NCBI GenBank assembly: GCA_964479535.1
Contig: CAYZMM010000002.1
Span: forward strand, 315,890-379,889
Direction: 5' to 3'
DNA: 64,000 bases
Source: S015-6 sp964479535
Lineage (GTDB): Bacteria; Desulfobacterota; DSWW01
This document shows, piece by piece, positions 32,415-40,866 of this stretch (position 1 is its first letter; every line of letters starts with the position of its first letter). The notes under the pieces were generated by a model that was given only the letters and a program-made list of their open reading frames with translations, made no database searches and had not been told where the DNA came from. Position numbers and translations under genes: made by a program.

Positions 32415-34151
32415 CTATTGCACGCCGGTTTCCGGCGCCCCGGGACCCCTCGGGACGGCTCCGTTTCCCTCCGGCTCGGGGGGGGACGCCTCGTCCAGGA
32501 CCTCGAAGATCCGGATCTTTCGACCGTTCGGAGCTCTCTCTTCGTGGAGCAGCCGGATGTTCTCAGGGAAGCTCTCCTCTTCGAGGAGGAAGGCAAGCTG
32601 CGGGCGGGTGGCGATGAAGAACTCGTCGATCACGAAGTAGTCGATGCCCTGATGCCGGGCGTAGTTCACAACGGCAGGCAAGTCCTCGTTCGGGAGGGGA
32701 TGCATCGGGCGTCTGGCGTAGTAGGAGACCTCCGGCTTTCGCGTCAGGATCATGGCGTCCGGCGGCAGATTCTCATCCATCCATTCTCCGGCGGCCTTGT
32801 ACTCGACAGGATACTGAGCGAGCATCTTCGACCTCACCGGCTTGGCAACGAGCAGAGCGACGAGGGGCAGGGCGAAGAGGAGGCCGACCAGTATGGACGG
32901 CCACCGTGCGGGCGGCCCCTTCAAGCCTCTGATATGGACCAGGGTCTGCCGAAGCCAGTCTTCCAGGGAGGTGACCCCCTTTGTCGCCCAGAGCAGCAGA
33001 ACCGGGGTCATGGGAAGGAGATAACGCGGCCAGATCCGGAAGGTGAGGAACACCAGAAAGGGGATGCACAGGACCAGCAGGAAGACCTCGTTTTCGAGCC
33101 TGGCCCGATTCCAGGGTTCCCGAAAGAGCCCGATCAGCACGAAGCCGAAGAGGAAGCCCGGGAAGACCTTCCAGGACATCAGGGTGGCGAAGAAGTTCCA
33201 GAACTGGAGGAAGGACCCTCCCACCAGGACCATCGGGTTCTCGAGGATCATCCCGAGGACCGTCTTGCCCTCGATGAGCTCTCTGGGGTCCATGAACTCG
33301 GTCTTCTCCTCGTTCAGCTTGCCCCCGAGCCTTTCGCGTTCCTTCAGGCCCATGTTCCCGATGAGAAGGATGAACTTGGTCTTCCCGCTGATGCTCAGTT
33401 CCCCGTACGATTGTTTCAGGAAGATGGGATAGGGAGCGCTGATCAGGATGCAGGAGAGGGCCATGACGAGGAGATTCCTCAAGTTTCTCTTCGCGCCAAG
33501 GGAACGTCTCATCGCAAAGGTCAGGACCGTGAAGGAAAACAGGACCAGGGGGAACAGGATGCCCTCGGAACGGGTGAGATAGGCGAGGGCCAGGAGCCCG
33601 CCGGTCACGGCGAAGTCTACGGTCCGACCCTCCTTCAGGGCCTTGTGGAAGAAGAGGAAGCTCGACACCAGCAGGAAGGTGTAGAGCGGGCCGGTCATGG
33701 ATCCCCAGAAGAAGGAGAGCAGCAGCCCGGGAAAGAAGCAGAGGAAGAAGGCGGCCCTCCGCGCCACACGCAGGCCGTAGACCCGTCGTGCCAGGTAGAA
33801 ATAGGGGATCACCATGGCGGCTCCGAACACCACGTAGGTGAAATTCGTGCCGACCTCCAGGTCCTCGGTGAGCAGAGAGAAGAAGCCCGCCACGATGGGA
33901 AGCAGGGGCGGACACACGGGAACCGGGTAACCGAGCAGACTGAACCCGAGCCCGTGCCAGAAGTTCCTGCCCAGCAGGAGATAGACGACCTCGTCCGTTC
34001 CGACGACCTCCTTGAACTGGATCAGAACCAAACGGCAGGCAAGAGAGAAGAGCAGCAGACCGATCAGGTAGCGCGTCTGGGACGTTTGCCCGCCATCCGG
34101 ACGGGCGCCCCCGTCGGTCTCGGGTGTGGGCCGCAGATCCTCTGTTGTCAT
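32415..34151 (-). CDS. GT39/ArnT-like membrane glycosyltransferase
   Basis: This 578-residue integral membrane protein has about ten transmembrane helices. It starts with a polar tail and FKEVVGTDEVVYLLLGRNF, the Asp-Glu loop motif of the PMT/ArnT GT39 class, then RVYGLRVARRAAFF and further helices, and ends in a soluble C-terminal domain (YFVIDEFFIATRPQLA). Such enzymes transfer a sugar from a polyprenyl-phosphate donor to a lipid or protein outside the membrane. Its donor may be made by the GT2 at 21550. It overlaps the Wzc-like gene by ATGA, so translation is coupled. Confidence 0.88.
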   Translation of the reverse strand: MTTEDLRPTPETDGGARPDGGQTSQTRYLIGLLLFSLACRLVLIQFKEVVGTDEVVYLLLGRNFWHGLGFSLLGYPVPVCPPLLPIVAGFFSLLTEDLEVGTNFTYVVFGAAMVIPYFYLARRVYGLRVARRAAFFLCFFPGLLLSFFWGSMTGPLYTFLLVSSFLFFHKALKEGRTVDFAVTGGLLALAYLTRSEGILFPLVLFSFTVLTFAMRRSLGAKRNLRNLLVMALSCILISAPYPIFLKQSYGELSISGKTKFILLIGNMGLKERERLGGKLNEEKTEFMDPRELIEGKTVLGMILENPMVLVGGSFLQFWNFFATLMSWKVFPGFLFGFVLIGLFREPWNRARLENEVFLLVLCIPFLVFLTFRIWPRYLLPMTPVLLLWATKGVTSLEDWLRQTLVHIRGLKGPPARWPSILVGLLFALPLVALLVAKPVRSKMLAQYPVEYKAAGEWMDENLPPDAMILTRKPEVSYYARRPMHPLPNEDLPAVVNYARHQGIDYFVIDEFFIATRPQLAFLLEEESFPENIRLLHEERAPNGRKIRIFEVLDEASPPEPEGNGAVPRGPGAPETGVQ

Positions 34152-36262
34152 GTGGTCCCTCTTCGGTAGTAGTGCGTTGGACCACGCAGGAACCGGACTC
34201 TGTTCAGGATGATGCCGAGGATGCTGCAGCTCATCAGGGTGAGGGACCGTTTGGCCCACGCCGCCCGTTCGGCAGAGGTGGAGCCGCTGGCGATGACCCA
34301 GAGGGCCGTGTCGGTCCACTGGGAAAGGGCCACGGTTTCAGGCGCCTCCAGGAGGGCGGAGGAGTCGATCAGTACCCAGTCGAAGCCCTGTTTCAGCTCG
34401 TCCATCACGCGCGGGACGGCTGCGGATTCCAGCAGCACCGACGGAACGGGCGGGCAGGGGCCGGCGGGCAGACAGGAGAGGTTCTCCACATCCGTTTCCC
34501 GGATGAACGCCCTGGGGTCCCCCCCGGTTTCGAGCAGGTTGGACAGGCCCTGGCCCTCGTCGAGGGAGAAGGCCTCCGCAAGGCTCGGCTTCCGCAGGTC
34601 CCCGTCCACGACCAGCACCTTCTGGCCCCGCTGGGCCAGAGCGATGCCCAGATTCACCGTGAGGGAGGTTCTTCCCTCCCCTGGGCAGGCGCTCGTGACC
34701 AGGATCGTGCTGCGCTTTTCGCTCGTTCCTGCGTGGTGGACGATGCTGGCCAGATGCTGAAGGAACTCCACATACGGAAGCTCCGGATGAAGAAGAGGAG
34801 CCTTCAGCAGAGAGGCGCCCCTCCGGACCCGGGAGGTGCGGCCGTGGGGGAGGATCCCCAGCAGGGGGAGCCTCAGGTGCTCGTGAATGTCCCGTTCGTT
34901 CTGAATCGTCGTATCGAAGTAGTCCCGCACATAGCAGAGGAACAGGCCCACCAGAAGGCCGACACCGGAGGCAAGGGGCAGAAAGAAGGGCCTGAAGCCC
35001 GCAGGCTTGTCCTGCGGGACCGCCTTCTGGATGATCTGGAGAGAGTCTCTCGGATTGACGAAGTCCTGAATGATCGTAGTTTCTTTGAGACGGCTGAGCA
35101 GGGTGTCGAAGAGAACACGGTTCACCTTGGATTTGTTCAACAGCTGCATGAAGTGGATCTTCTCTTCGTCTGCCCGGATCACATTCTCCTGAACCTCGTC
35201 CAGCTCCTCTCTCAGCGAGGCTTCCTGGGACCGGGCCATCTCGTAGGTGAGTTTCAAGGACTCGATCGCCTCCAGGACCTCCTGCTCGATGCGGTCCTCC
35301 ACCTCCGCGATGGCGGAGTTCATCTCGACCATTCGAGGGTGCTTTCCCCTGTATCGTTCCTGCAGGCGGGCCCGCTCCGTCTTCAGCACGTTGAGCTGGC
35401 CGTTCAGCGCTGCGATCTGAGGGTTGGACGAAACGACCGCCGGGGCGTTCTCCAGGTGGGTCGGATCGTCTTCGAGCCTCTTGGCGTCGAAGTAGGCGGT
35501 CTCTGCGGCGATCCTGGCGATTCGGGCCTGCGTGAGGCTGCTGCTGAGCGCATGGAGCTTCTGCAGGAGGATGTTCTCCCTGTCGTCCACGGAGATCAGG
35601 TCTCGTTCCTTCTTGAAGTCCTGAAGGGCCTGGTCCGCCTCGATCACGTCCTCATCCAGCAGCCGGAACTGTTCCTCGAGCCACTCGAGGTTCTCCTGGA
35701 TGCGCACGTCCCTGTCTTCGAAAAGGATTTCCGTGTACACCTCGAGCATGGTGTTGACCACCTCGGCCGCCGTCTCCGGGTCCCTGGAAGTGAAGCTTAT
35801 CTCGACCACGTTGCTGATGATGGTCGGCTGTATGACCGAAACCTTCTCCGCAAAGGCATCGGCGGCCATGTCCCTCGTCACGGTTCGAGGCTCCCCTCCG
35901 AAGGGAGACTTCTTCTCCTCGCCGAGGCCGTACGCTTCCCACAGATCCAGTCGATCCATGACCCGTTTCGCCACGCGTCTCGACTTGAAGACGTCGAACT
36001 GGGTGTTGCTGAAGAGCCTCTTGGAAACCACGTCGAGGCCTTCCGAATACACGATCTCCGACACCATGGTCAGGGGCGAGATCGGCGGCGGCTCGAGCAC
36101 CACCTTGGCCATGCCCGCGTAGTTGGGGGGAGTGGCCAGCAGGTAGAGGCCCGTGAGTCCGACCACGAGGACGAAGAAGATGATGCCCGTCCACTTGTTC
36201 TTTCGGATGATCCGCAGGTGATCGCGAATGTGGACGGGCGGAAAGTCTTCAGGACGATACAT
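34148..36262 (-). CDS. Wzc-like polysaccharide copolymerase and BY-kinase
   Basis: This 704-residue protein combines an N-terminal Wzz domain with two flanking membrane helices (about 24-44 and 415-435), a long coiled periplasmic part (residues 60-400) and a C-terminal bacterial tyrosine-kinase domain. The latter has SACPGEGRTS at about 524-533, VLVVDGDLRKP as Walker A' and VLIDSSALLE as Walker B. Wzc-type proteins set chain length and open Wza. The C-terminus has only YY in THYYRRGTT. The Walker A lysine is Arg (R531, codon AGA at 34672-34670), which may reduce nucleotide hydrolysis. It lies directly upstream of the GT39 gene and downstream of wza. Confidence 0.93.
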   Translation of the reverse strand: MYRPEDFPPVHIRDHLRIIRKNKWTGIIFFVLVVGLTGLYLLATPPNYAGMAKVVLEPPPISPLTMVSEIVYSEGLDVVSKRLFSNTQFDVFKSRRVAKRVMDRLDLWEAYGLGEEKKSPFGGEPRTVTRDMAADAFAEKVSVIQPTIISNVVEISFTSRDPETAAEVVNTMLEVYTEILFEDRDVRIQENLEWLEEQFRLLDEDVIEADQALQDFKKERDLISVDDRENILLQKLHALSSSLTQARIARIAAETAYFDAKRLEDDPTHLENAPAVVSSNPQIAALNGQLNVLKTERARLQERYRGKHPRMVEMNSAIAEVEDRIEQEVLEAIESLKLTYEMARSQEASLREELDEVQENVIRADEEKIHFMQLLNKSKVNRVLFDTLLSRLKETTIIQDFVNPRDSLQIIQKAVPQDKPAGFRPFFLPLASGVGLLVGLFLCYVRDYFDTTIQNERDIHEHLRLPLLGILPHGRTSRVRRGASLLKAPLLHPELPYVEFLQHLASIVHHAGTSEKRSTILVTSACPGEGRTSLTVNLGIALAQRGQKVLVVDGDLRKPSLAEAFSLDEGQGLSNLLETGGDPRAFIRETDVENLSCLPAGPCPPVPSVLLESAAVPRVMDELKQGFDWVLIDSSALLEAPETVALSQWTDTALWVIASGSTSAERAAWAKRSLTLMSCSILGIILNRVRFLRGPTHYYRRGTT

Positions 36263-36303
36263 TCTCTGGCCTTCGGTTGCAGTCGGGTTCGGGTTGACCT
36301 GAA

Positions 36304-36987
36304 TCAGAAGAATCTCTCGGGTATGATGATGACATCACCCGGCATGAGGAGCACGTCCTCCTCCAGCTTGCCGTCTTTCGTGATGCGCACCGTATCCACG
36401 AAGAAGACGCGGCTTTCGCCGTTGGCCTTCCGGATGATCTTCACCTTGCTTCGTTTCGCGATGGGCGTGAATCCGCCCGCCTTCGAGATGGTGCCCATAA
36501 GGGTGTCGGAATGGGTGATCCGGTAGGGACCCGGCGTAGCCACCTGGCCGATCAGGTGCACCACGTCCTCCTTGTATTCCTGCAGGATGATCTGCACGTC
36601 CGGCTTGACCAGATAGCCGTCCCGAAGCCTCGCCTCGATGGCCTTCTTCAACTCCACGGCGGTGAGCCCGGCTGCACGCACCTGACCGATCAGGGGCAGC
36701 TCGATGAACCCCTCGTTGCTCACCCGGGCCACGCCGGTGAGGTCCGGTTCCCCGTAGACCAGGACGTTCATTACGTCACCGGTGCCGATCCTGTAATCGG
36801 AGGTGGGTGAAGAGGACGGGGGAGGGGAGGGGTCCCCGCCCTGGAGATCCACGGCGGAAGGCGGCGCCTCCACCGGTTTCGCCCCGCGGAACAGATTGCA
36901 AGAGATGGGACCCTGAAGGAGAACGAGAACGAGCAGGATGACCACACCTTTGCGCCGTGGCCTCGGAACATCGTGCAGATCTGTCAC
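36304..36987 (-). CDS. wza: Polysaccharide export lipoprotein Wza
   Basis: This 227-residue protein has a signal ending in a lipobox-like PISC (lipid-anchored Cys), a Poly_export domain with DYRIGTGDVMNVLVYGEPDLTG and one SLBB-type domain (VHLIGQVATPGPYRITHSDTLM). In E. coli eight Wza chains form the outer-membrane channel for the polymer. The GTG at 36987 is chosen because AGAGGA lies 8 bases upstream; the frame also opens at 37053. It is followed by the Wzc-like gene after a 41-base gap. It is shorter than E. coli Wza (about 380 residues), which has more SLBB repeats. Confidence 0.92.
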   Translation of the reverse strand: MTDLHDVPRPRRKGVVILLVLVLLQGPISCNLFRGAKPVEAPPSAVDLQGGDPSPPPSSSPTSDYRIGTGDVMNVLVYGEPDLTGVARVSNEGFIELPLIGQVRAAGLTAVELKKAIEARLRDGYLVKPDVQIILQEYKEDVVHLIGQVATPGPYRITHSDTLMGTISKAGGFTPIAKRSKVKIIRKANGESRVFFVDTVRITKDGKLEEDVLLMPGDVIIIPERFF

Positions 36988-37062
36988 CAAGGGTTTCCTC
37001 TGCCGGTTGCCTCTTCCGACGGATGTCTCATGAGAGGGATCGGCCAAAAACACGGTTTGTCT

Positions 37063-38694
37063 TTAGAAGGTCGCCATGATTCGCAATCGAATTCTCTGTC
37101 CTGTGAAGTCATTGTAGCTCAGATCCCCGTTGCGCGCAAGAAACTGATATACCATCGACGCTTTCAGCCAACTCTGCAAGTTGTACGACACGTTTGCTCC
37201 GGCCCTGTACTGGTAGCTCGTCGGCTCGACTGCGTTTTCGAAGTTGCTCTGCCGGATTCGAAAGGAACCCCGTATCCCTGCGTACCATTTGGTCCGCAGC
37301 CGGTGGGTCAGGGACCCGGCGAACAGGTAGTTGAACGAGACGTCTCCGCTGCCGCCGATCTCCTCCCTGGGATACCGGCTGAACTCCAGGAACAGGCTGG
37401 TTCGTGAAGTGAGTTGAGAATTTAGTTGAAGTTCCACAAAAAACTCGTTGAAATCATTAAGTTGTAGAGGGATGATCTCCGGCGGGCTATCCAGGGCCGA
37501 GAGCTCCAGCCGGGCGCCTTCATAGGTGCGCATCTGATAGGAAAAGGTGCCCTCCAGGGTCGTCTTCGGCACGCCCAGGCCGAACACGTACTTCCTGGCC
37601 GTGAGGATCCTCTGGAAACGGAGCCGGACCTCATGGAACGTTGCGTTCCTCGGGTCGCTGTCCACCCGTATCGAGAAGGGCACCCTGTCGTCGAGAAAGG
37701 AACCTTGCAGACCGAATTCATCCAGGTTGCCCCGGACGAAGCCGATGGAGTAGCCGGCGGTGAGCACGGTCTTCCGGTTGAAGGGCTTCGAAAGGAAGAA
37801 GCCTACGGAGTGGACGTCGAATCCGGCCCGGTTGGAGTCGATCCCCTCCAGCTCCAGCTCCACGAACCCGGGCAGACCCGCCTCCTCCACCAGCCCGGTG
37901 AAGTCGAAGTCGTCCAGGAAGAAGAAGTAGTTCGAGTACGTCACGAAGGCGAGGTAGTCGGCGTAGAAATTGTACCCCAGGGTGACCGCCGCCTGGTTCA
38001 CGGCATAGCCGACGCCCTGGGCGCGCAGGGCGCGGTTGAAGTCCGCCACCTCGTACCGGAAATTGTTGATCGAGTTCGAGGTGCGAAACTGGTTGTCCAC
38101 CCGCAGGTAGAGGCCGCTTGGAATACGCAGGTCGCCGGCGAAGAAGAGGTCCTGTTCCACCGAGTCGAACTGGGGGTTGTCCACCAGGTTGATGAACATG
38201 GGCTCGTACTTCAGGTAGAGCCCGTACTTCCGAACCTTCATCGAGCTGAGGACGGCGCTCTCGAGGGGCCGGCCGATCGGAATCTCCTGTTTTCCCCTTC
38301 CGGCAAAATCGCGGTCCCCCATCTGGCGGATTCGCAGGAGATAGAGATCGAGAAGCAGCTCCCGTGGGATCCCGTGGGGGCTGCCCACGCGCGGCAGCCG
38401 CGTCGGAACGTGCATGCGGCCCCACTCGAGCGAGATGCTCGGGACCTGTTTGAAGATGACGTCGGAGACCTTGTCCGACGTGAGGCTGATGTTGCTGTTG
38501 TAGGTCACTTCCGTGAAGAAGGCGGGGTGGATTTCAACGGGTCCGATTCGCAGCGTGTTCGGTTCAAACCCGTCGGCCTGCAACGGCATGAGGGCGGCAC
38601 ACCCGAGGGCGAGGAGGAGGGGGCAGAGGAGGCGGGCCCTGGACGCGTTCCTGGGCCGAACCTGTAATCGCGGTCTCTTATCACATAAATACAT
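37063..38694 (-). CDS. Outer-membrane beta-barrel protein of polysaccharide locus
   Basis: This 543-residue protein has a signal-like N-terminus (LLCPLLLALGCAALMPLQADG) and repeated amphipathic strands rich in Tyr, Arg and Phe. It ends in Phe (RLRIMATF), the usual signal for barrel insertion. It resembles the outer-membrane beta-barrel (BBP2-type) proteins often encoded next to Wza in polysaccharide loci of Desulfobacterota, and may be the secretion partner. The start has no ribosome site; ATG is in the AT-rich stretch at 38690-38745. A later start could not be excluded. Confidence 0.82.
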   Translation of the reverse strand: MYLCDKRPRLQVRPRNASRARLLCPLLLALGCAALMPLQADGFEPNTLRIGPVEIHPAFFTEVTYNSNISLTSDKVSDVIFKQVPSISLEWGRMHVPTRLPRVGSPHGIPRELLLDLYLLRIRQMGDRDFAGRGKQEIPIGRPLESAVLSSMKVRKYGLYLKYEPMFINLVDNPQFDSVEQDLFFAGDLRIPSGLYLRVDNQFRTSNSINNFRYEVADFNRALRAQGVGYAVNQAAVTLGYNFYADYLAFVTYSNYFFFLDDFDFTGLVEEAGLPGFVELELEGIDSNRAGFDVHSVGFFLSKPFNRKTVLTAGYSIGFVRGNLDEFGLQGSFLDDRVPFSIRVDSDPRNATFHEVRLRFQRILTARKYVFGLGVPKTTLEGTFSYQMRTYEGARLELSALDSPPEIIPLQLNDFNEFFVELQLNSQLTSRTSLFLEFSRYPREEIGGSGDVSFNYLFAGSLTHRLRTKWYAGIRGSFRIRQSNFENAVEPTSYQYRAGANVSYNLQSWLKASMVYQFLARNGDLSYNDFTGQRIRLRIMATF

Positions 38695-38745
38695 AATTAT
38701 TTAAGAATATTAGAAATAAAAACTAAAGTAAATTATTATCTTTTT
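38695..38745 (-). promoter_or_regulatory. AT-rich gap upstream of the beta-barrel gene
   Basis: The 51 bases between the GT4 stop and the beta-barrel start are almost wholly A and T in an otherwise GC-rich region. On the minus strand they include TAATAATTT and TAATATTC. No clear -35/-10 pair could be fixed. The composition suggests a promoter, UP-like element or regulator site for the export genes. Confidence 0.45.
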
Positions 38746-39999
38746 TCAGCGGGTTCCTGTGTCCGGCGAGGGTAGAAAGGCATTCATTTCCTCAAGGTAT
38801 TTCAGGGAAAGCCTCTTCCAGGTGAACTCCGATTCCACCCGTTGCCTGCCGGCCAGGCCGAGACGGTGTGCCAGGTTCCGGTCCGACCGGAGCCGGAGAA
38901 TCCGTTCCATCAGCTCTTCCGGGTTCTCCGGGTCCACCAGAAAGCCGGTGGTGCCGTCCACCACGACCTCGGGTGCGCCGCCTGCCCTCCCGGCGATAAC
39001 GGGCTTCGCACATGCGGAAGCCTCGAGGAACACGATACCGAATCCCTCCGTCGCAAACACGCCGCCCGGCCCTGGGATGTCCCGGTTCGGCATGACGAAC
39101 AGGTCGCATGCGTGAAGCAGTGAGGTCCTTACCTGATCGGACACTTCCCCGGTAAACGTGACCATGCCCTCCAGTGAAAGTTCCCGCACCTTCTGCTCCA
39201 GCGGTTCCTTCATGGATCCTTTCCCGACCACGACGTAGTGAAGCTCCGGTATGCGCTCTCTCAGGCCTGCCAGGGCGCTCAAGACGGTGAGATGGCCCTT
39301 TCGGGGGTAGAGGCGGGCGATGGTGAGCAGGGCGAATTTCCCTTCGAGGCCGTACGACCTGCGGATCTGCGCGGCAAGCTCTGCTGACGAGCCGTCCAGG
39401 GCGAACTCCTCGGGCCGGACGCCGTTGTGCACGACGCTCAGCCGGTCGGCAGATACCTCACAACGCCTCAGGCATTCGGCCGTGTGGCTGCTCACGGCAA
39501 AGACGCGGGCGGAGGCGTTCAGGATTCTTTTGTAGAGGAAATGCCGCCGGGCGCTGGGGGAAAGGTTGGCGTCCGATCCGTGAGCGGTAACGACGTAAGG
39601 CACCTTCCGGATGCTTGAAACCAGAAAGGCGGCGAGGGCCTCGGGCCACCAGGTGACCGCCCACAGGACGCAACGTTCCCGGTTGCCGGGAAACCGGCGC
39701 AGTACACCCAGGGTGTCCCGCGCCATGGCAAAGACCTTTGGCGGCAGCCTGAAGAGAAGCTGCCCCCGGGACCATCCCCGTTTCACCAGAGCGCTCGTGT
39801 CGAAGCTCGGGAACCTCTCGACGCGGTAGTTCTCCGGCGCGGGTGGAGCGGAGCCGGTGACCGGGTAGGTGAGAACGGTCACGGCGTGGCCCATGGCCCC
39901 CAGATGGTCGGCCAGCTCGTGCGTATAGGTCGCAATGCCGCCCCTCTCCGGAAGGGTTTGGCAAGCATTCAGCAGGATGATATATAGAGGATGCTGCAA
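38746..39999 (-). CDS. Family 4 glycosyltransferase
   Basis: This 417-residue GT-B enzyme has PERGGIATYTHELADHLGAMGH near its start, the acceptor-domain TAHGSD, and the E-x7-E donor motif EGFGIVFLEASACAKPVIAG. It transfers an unknown sugar, probably in repeat-unit assembly. A TTG at 39999 is chosen because GAGGAA lies seven bases before it; the frame opens at a TTG at 40026 without a site. It is the first gene of the minus-strand export block (barrel, Wza, Wzc-like). Confidence 0.85.
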   Translation of the reverse strand: MQHPLYIILLNACQTLPERGGIATYTHELADHLGAMGHAVTVLTYPVTGSAPPAPENYRVERFPSFDTSALVKRGWSRGQLLFRLPPKVFAMARDTLGVLRRFPGNRERCVLWAVTWWPEALAAFLVSSIRKVPYVVTAHGSDANLSPSARRHFLYKRILNASARVFAVSSHTAECLRRCEVSADRLSVVHNGVRPEEFALDGSSAELAAQIRRSYGLEGKFALLTIARLYPRKGHLTVLSALAGLRERIPELHYVVVGKGSMKEPLEQKVRELSLEGMVTFTGEVSDQVRTSLLHACDLFVMPNRDIPGPGGVFATEGFGIVFLEASACAKPVIAGRAGGAPEVVVDGTTGFLVDPENPEELMERILRLRSDRNLAHRLGLAGRQRVESEFTWKRLSLKYLEEMNAFLPSPDTGTR

Positions 40000-40163
40000 G
40001 GGCTTTTCCTCGAAGAGCGCGGGCAAACAGAGGAGGGACTCTGGGCGTCTTCCGGTCCCCTATGATAATAGAGCCATGCAGCCGTCAGTCAAGTCCGCCT
40101 CTTGCCGTTGTCTGAGCGAAAGAGGATCGAAAGGCGACACCCCATGAAAGGGGGGGATCTGGG

Positions 40164-40814
40164 ATGTCCTCGAGCAACCTTGCCCGGATCGGGAAGGCGG
40201 TACGCTACGACGTACGGAACCTCCTCTACCCCTTTCTCCATCCCGGTTGCTTTCTTCAGCGGATCTTCCTCTTCAACGGGAACCGGATTCTCAGGCACCC
40301 GTCCGCCCGGATCGTCAAGGAGGAGGGACGGCTCCAGTTCGGGTGCTTCTGGGACCTCTGGAAGGGCAGGGGGGGAATCGTTCTCCACGAGGGTGCGTGC
40401 CTCCGAATCAAGGGGAACGTGGTGATCGGTGACGGGGTCATCATCGAAGTGCATGCAGGGGCCAGCCTGGAGATCGGGGCCGAGACATTCATCAATCCGA
40501 ATGCGCGGGTGATCGCGCTCGAGTCGATCCGCATCGGCGCGGACTGCGCCGTGGCGTGGGACGTACAGATCATGGATGGCGATCGTCACTTCTTTCTCGA
40601 CCGGAAGGGAAACCCGGAAAAGAACACGGCTGCCATCGAGATCGGCGACCATGTCTGGGTCGGTGCCAGAAGCCTGATACTGAAGGGGACGCGTATCGAG
40701 GAGGGCGCGGTGATCGGGGCCGGGTCCGTCGTGTCGGGGCGCGTGGCCGCCGGTACGGTGGTTGCCGGCAACCCGGCCGTCGCCCTGCGCGAGGGCGTGC
40801 GTTGGACGAAGTAG
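40164..40814 (+). CDS. Hexapeptide-repeat acyltransferase
   Basis: This 216-residue protein has an N-terminal helix (AVRYDVRNLLYPFLHPGCF) and many left-handed beta-helix hexads, e.g. IKGNVVIGDGVIIEVHAGASLEIG and HVWVGARSLILKGTRIEEGAVIGAGSVVSG. It ends in NPAVALREGVRW. The family includes serine acetyl- and sugar O-acetyltransferases using acetyl-CoA; it probably O-acetylates the polysaccharide. The gene is divergent from the GT4 at 38746. A GGGGGGATCTGGG precedes the ATG. Confidence 0.9.
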   Translation: MSSSNLARIGKAVRYDVRNLLYPFLHPGCFLQRIFLFNGNRILRHPSARIVKEEGRLQFGCFWDLWKGRGGIVLHEGACLRIKGNVVIGDGVIIEVHAGASLEIGAETFINPNARVIALESIRIGADCAVAWDVQIMDGDRHFFLDRKGNPEKNTAAIEIGDHVWVGARSLILKGTRIEEGAVIGAGSVVSGRVAAGTVVAGNPAVALREGVRWTK

Positions 40815-40866
40815 GAGAAAGGTCAAAGGAGAAAGGACAAAGGTCAAAGGCTTCGCTTCCTTCCGC

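Noticed and set aside
32773..34185. Shifted-frame open reading frame over the GT39 gene
   Set aside because: The other frame gives continuous membrane helices and GT39 motifs; this frame is rich in Arg, Gly and Pro and matches nothing.
40810..40860. Short GAAAGG/CAAAGG tandem-like repeats; also near 41940 and 42070
   Set aside because: These are simple purine-rich runs of a few degenerate units, too short to be called a repeat array or CRISPR.
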